Shown here one piece after another: positions 4,586 to 7,059 of a stretch of 7,059 bases of DNA. The position numbers and the translations under genes are program-made. The DNA is from Lentimicrobium sp. (lineage in GTDB: Bacteria; Bacteroidota; Bacteroidia; Bacteroidales; Lentimicrobiaceae). Each line of letters starts with the position of its first letter. The stretch's first letter is position 1. The stretch spans positions 1-7,059 of the forward strand of contig JAAXUD010000138.1 of the NCBI GenBank assembly GCA_013336205.1, written 5' to 3'. A model generated the notes under the pieces. It saw only the letters and a program-made list of their open reading frames with translations, was not told the origin of the DNA and did no database searches.

Positions 4586-7059
4586 CTATAACGCGTAAAC
4601 CTTCGGAATGCGCCGAAAATTCTGGCGCATACATACATTGTACACTGCTTATCCCGTTTGAGAATTCGCCTTTCTGAGCTACCACAAGCGGATACTCAAA
4701 TACCCATGTTCCTTTGGGCAGATAACTGAAAAAGAAGTTGGTGGCAGCATCACGCGTGTTTTCATAATAGCCCAGCCCACCATTCCAACGATATCCGGAG
4801 AGCGTATTCACCGGCTCAAACCCTGCAGCACGCATATCTTTCAGGTGTACATACTCAAGGTTACGGTCAGCAAAAAGTTCAACGCGAACGATGAGCTGTT
4901 GCCCAACCTGAAGAGGATTGCTTCCGCTGATTTCCTGCAGCACAGGCCCCTCGCTGCTATTGGCCTTGATGTAAAGTTTTTTACTGATTTTCAAGGGACT
5001 GTCATGAGCTGAAATTTTCTCGAGATCTTCGAAATATTGCCAGTAGAGTGCACCCCAGGCCGGACCTTCTGTTGATTTTACAACGGAAACATTGCCCATT
5101 GCCGGTTTTATTTCGTTGCCACTCCAGCTTGTTTTAAAATAGCCGGTCCCGGACTCAGTTGTCACATCCATCGTTGTTGGATCAATAATCTGCCCGCCCA
5201 ATGTGATTTTTACGCCAGGGTCAGTCTGTAACCAGTCGCTTCCCCTGAGAAGAAGTGCATACACGGCTTCGGCTGTTGCCCGCGATGTCGCCCATGATTG
5301 GGTTTGTTTTTGTTTCAGAAGCCAGGTTTTTAAAAGACCGGTAGCTTTAGGGTCGTTGCCGTATTCCTCAAATAGTTCAATCATCAGCGCCTGCGTTTCA
5401 ACCGGGGCTTCATGCCAGAAGAACCCACCCCGGTTATCGCGCCAGTACATACCCAGTTCCGGATTTGTGAGCGCACGTTCACGCAGCGATTTCAAAATGG
5501 AAGCAGTAGTTTTACCATCGCCGTTTCTTCCAGCCCATAAAGCAATCATGCCTTGTGTGTAAAGCCCCTGCTTGGTCCAGTATTTGCGCGCCTGGCTGCT
5601 AAAATAGGCAATGGCCTTTGATGCTTTTTCTGAGGGTTCAACTACACCGCTAAGGTAAGTCATGGAGTATAGAAATTGGATATGATCCTGGTTCAGGTGA
5701 TTTTTATCCAAATCTTTGGGATAATCTTTAAGTATTCGATCGTAATCCTCTACTAAACGCTCGCTCAGGTAACTTGCGGCTTGTTTCACCATACGGAGCG
5801 AAGCCTCATCTTTCTTCAGGTCGATAACTTTAAGATAATTCATTTTGCCAAATCCGGTTAAAATCACCTGGGTAATATACCGGCTTTCGGGCATGCCTTC
5901 AAACCAGGGCCAGCCACCGTTAACTGATTGTAATTGCTGAAGTTTCTGCCTGGCGGCCTGTTGTTCTGTTGCCATCCGGTTGAGGTCAAACATCAGGGCA
6001 ATGCGTTGTTTCTGAGCCGTTTCGCTTTTTGCTTCCATTAACCAGGGCGTTTCTTCCAGTATCATGGCTTTCAATTCCTGGTTTTTTTCAAGGTTTGACA
6101 ACAGGGCATCGGGTGTGAGATTTTTCCAGCTTTCAAATACATTCCGGATTTTAGGACTACTGTTGGCTATATAAGCTGCCAGACTATTGGCATAAAGCCT
6201 GTTAAAGACCTGGTCGGCATTATCGTGGGTTTGTTCTGCCAGATAGGGCAGGGCCTGAACTGCATACCAGGCCGGATTGGAGGTGTACTCCAGGGTAAGC
6301 CTGTGATTTCTTAAGGTTGTGCTGCCATCAGCCTCATTGAGCAGTTTGCTGAAACTGAAATTCCGGGTTTCGTTTCCATTAACCGGCAGCATCAGGGTTT
6401 CGGTAACCAGCATCCGGTTGGTCAGCACCGGCAGCATTACTTCCTCTCCATCGCTGTGGTTGCCTGCCTGCGCTGTTATTCGCACCATTACAGCGTCGAT
6501 TCCGCCCGGGATGTCTATTTCCCAGTTTACAAATGTATTTCCATTGGCATCGAGGCTAAAAGCCCGGGAAGAAGACTGGTTTTTCATCAGTTCATCCAAC
6601 GGTTTGAGGTTTATGGCATCAAACAGTTGTAGTTTGGCCTCTCCCTGTATTGGATTTGAAGTCAGGTTGCTCACTTTTGTCTGAATTACCATATGGTCGC
6701 CTTCGCGGAAAAAGCGAGGTAAATTTGGCGTAACCATCAGTTCTTTTCTGGTAACAACTTCTTTGGCGATCTGCCCAAAACGCAGGTCTGCAGTATGAGC
6801 CAGACCCATAAAGTTCCATTTGGTCAATGCTTCCGGCACTGTAAATTCAAGCTGAATTTCTCCTTGTTCATTGGTCGTCATCTGAGGATAGAAAAAGGCG
6901 GTTTCATTCATGTTTCGTCTGATCTGAGGCTCGGGAGCGGGTGTTGGAATCTTGTTTGCTGAAACACCCTGAATCTCTGCTTCAGCTTGCCCGGTTTCTC
7001 CATCCATTTGCATGGCCGCTTCAGGCATAGCTATAGCCTCATTCCTGAGAATGCCTCCT
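4578..7059 (-). CDS. Alpha-2-macroglobulin family protein, C-terminal portion without a thioester motif (5'-truncated by window edge)
   Basis: The frame stays open to base 7059, so the ATG at 7028 is internal; 826 residues are visible, probably under half of a protein family that usually reaches 1,500-2,000 residues. Counting from that Met, an acidic, Pro/Ala-rich linker (1-38) leads to the A2M domain (NETAFFYPQM at 41-50; FTVPEALTKWNFMGLAHT at 62-79; TRKELMVTPNLPRFFREGD at 93-111). An alpha-helical thioester-type domain covers about 245-600, with YANSLA (279-284), GGWPWFEGMPESRYIT (371-386) and a helical repeat region. A beta-rich C-terminal domain ends CMYAPEFSAHSEGLRV (798-813). Bacterial members are periplasmic, usually lipoprotein-anchored, and thought to trap foreign proteases. 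The expected Cys-x-Glu-Gln thioester reads NADQ (270-273, bases 6221-6210), and the only visible cysteine is Cys798, so covalent trapping is not expected. No pbpC follows downstream; the next gene is convergent. The N-terminal signal lies outside the window. Confidence 0.93.
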   Translation of the reverse strand, partial: GGILRNEAIAMPEAAMQMDGETGQAEAEIQGVSANKIPTPAPEPQIRRNMNETAFFYPQMTTNEQGEIQLEFTVPEALTKWNFMGLAHTADLRFGQIAKEVVTRKELMVTPNLPRFFREGDHMVIQTKVSNLTSNPIQGEAKLQLFDAINLKPLDELMKNQSSSRAFSLDANGNTFVNWEIDIPGGIDAVMVRITAQAGNHSDGEEVMLPVLTNRMLVTETLMLPVNGNETRNFSFSKLLNEADGSTTLRNHRLTLEYTSNPAWYAVQALPYLAEQTHDNADQVFNRLYANSLAAYIANSSPKIRNVFESWKNLTPDALLSNLEKNQELKAMILEETPWLMEAKSETAQKQRIALMFDLNRMATEQQAARQKLQQLQSVNGGWPWFEGMPESRYITQVILTGFGKMNYLKVIDLKKDEASLRMVKQAASYLSERLVEDYDRILKDYPKDLDKNHLNQDHIQFLYSMTYLSGVVEPSEKASKAIAYFSSQARKYWTKQGLYTQGMIALWAGRNGDGKTTASILKSLRERALTNPELGMYWRDNRGGFFWHEAPVETQALMIELFEEYGNDPKATGLLKTWLLKQKQTQSWATSRATAEAVYALLLRGSDWLQTDPGVKITLGGQIIDPTTMDVTTESGTGYFKTSWSGNEIKPAMGNVSVVKSTEGPAWGALYWQYFEDLEKISAHDSPLKISKKLYIKANSSEGPVLQEISGSNPLQVGQQLIVRVELFADRNLEYVHLKDMRAAGFEPVNTLSGYRWNGGLGYYENTRDAATNFFFSYLPKGTWVFEYPLVVAQKGEFSNGISSVQCMYAPEFSAHSEGLRVIVR

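Noticed and set aside
5203..5562. 119-codon open frame on the plus strand
   Set aside because: It lies wholly antisense to the well-supported alpha-2-macroglobulin gene and its translation is Ser/Arg/Pro-rich without domain character.
6319..6684. 121-codon open frame on the plus strand
   Set aside because: It is antisense to the alpha-2-macroglobulin gene, Ser-rich, with no family resemblance; a shadow of the real coding frame.
7026..7028. ATG as the start of the alpha-2-macroglobulin gene
   Set aside because: The frame continues without a stop to base 7059 and the N-terminal macroglobulin domains and signal peptide are missing, so the gene runs off the edge.
1..7059. Search for CRISPR repeats, tRNA or rRNA genes, insertion-sequence ends and defence or toxin-antitoxin modules
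   Set aside because: No regularly spaced repeats, cloverleaf-like sequence, transposase, terminal inverted repeats or recognisable defence genes were seen on either strand.

Overview
This window looks like an ordinary chromosomal stretch from a member of the Bacteroidota (Bacteroidetes). The evidence is the combination of a CreD-family inner-membrane protein, a bacterial-type aspartyl-tRNA synthetase, a large Bacteroidetes-style alpha-2-macroglobulin, a signal peptide ending in Ala-Gln, a lipoprotein with a Lys/Asp/Glu-rich stretch after its lipidated cysteine, the lack of Shine-Dalgarno sequences, and TAnnTTTG-like promoter words. Genus or species cannot be told from this sequence.

Layout from left to right: (1) positions 1-729, plus strand, the C-terminal half of creD, cut by the left edge. 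(2) A perfect 16-bp hairpin at 734-777 fills most of the 54-nt convergent gap and probably terminates both sides. (3) Minus strand, aspS (2918-1164), followed 41 nt later by a small four-helix membrane protein (1122-784); the two are probably co-transcribed from a promoter just upstream of aspS. (4) A 184-nt AT-rich divergent intergenic region (2919-3102) with promoter candidates facing both ways. (5) Plus strand, two exported proteins of unknown function: a Sec-secreted protein (3103-3819) and a cysteine-rich lipoprotein (3913-4479), ending at a good rho-independent terminator (4500-4536). (6) Minus strand, the C-terminal part of an alpha-2-macroglobulin family protein (stop at 4578, running off the right edge).

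The genes do not form one obvious pathway. aspS is housekeeping. creD and the alpha-2-macroglobulin both relate to the cell envelope, and the two unknown exported proteins also act outside the cytoplasm, but a shared role is only inference. The most notable point is that the alpha-2-macroglobulin has lost the Cys-x-Glu-Gln thioester motif: the aligned position reads Asn-Ala-Asp-Gln and the visible 826 residues contain a single cysteine, far away. I see no CRISPR array, tRNA, rRNA, insertion sequence, prophage or recognisable defence system. No stretch over 300 bases lacks a gene.
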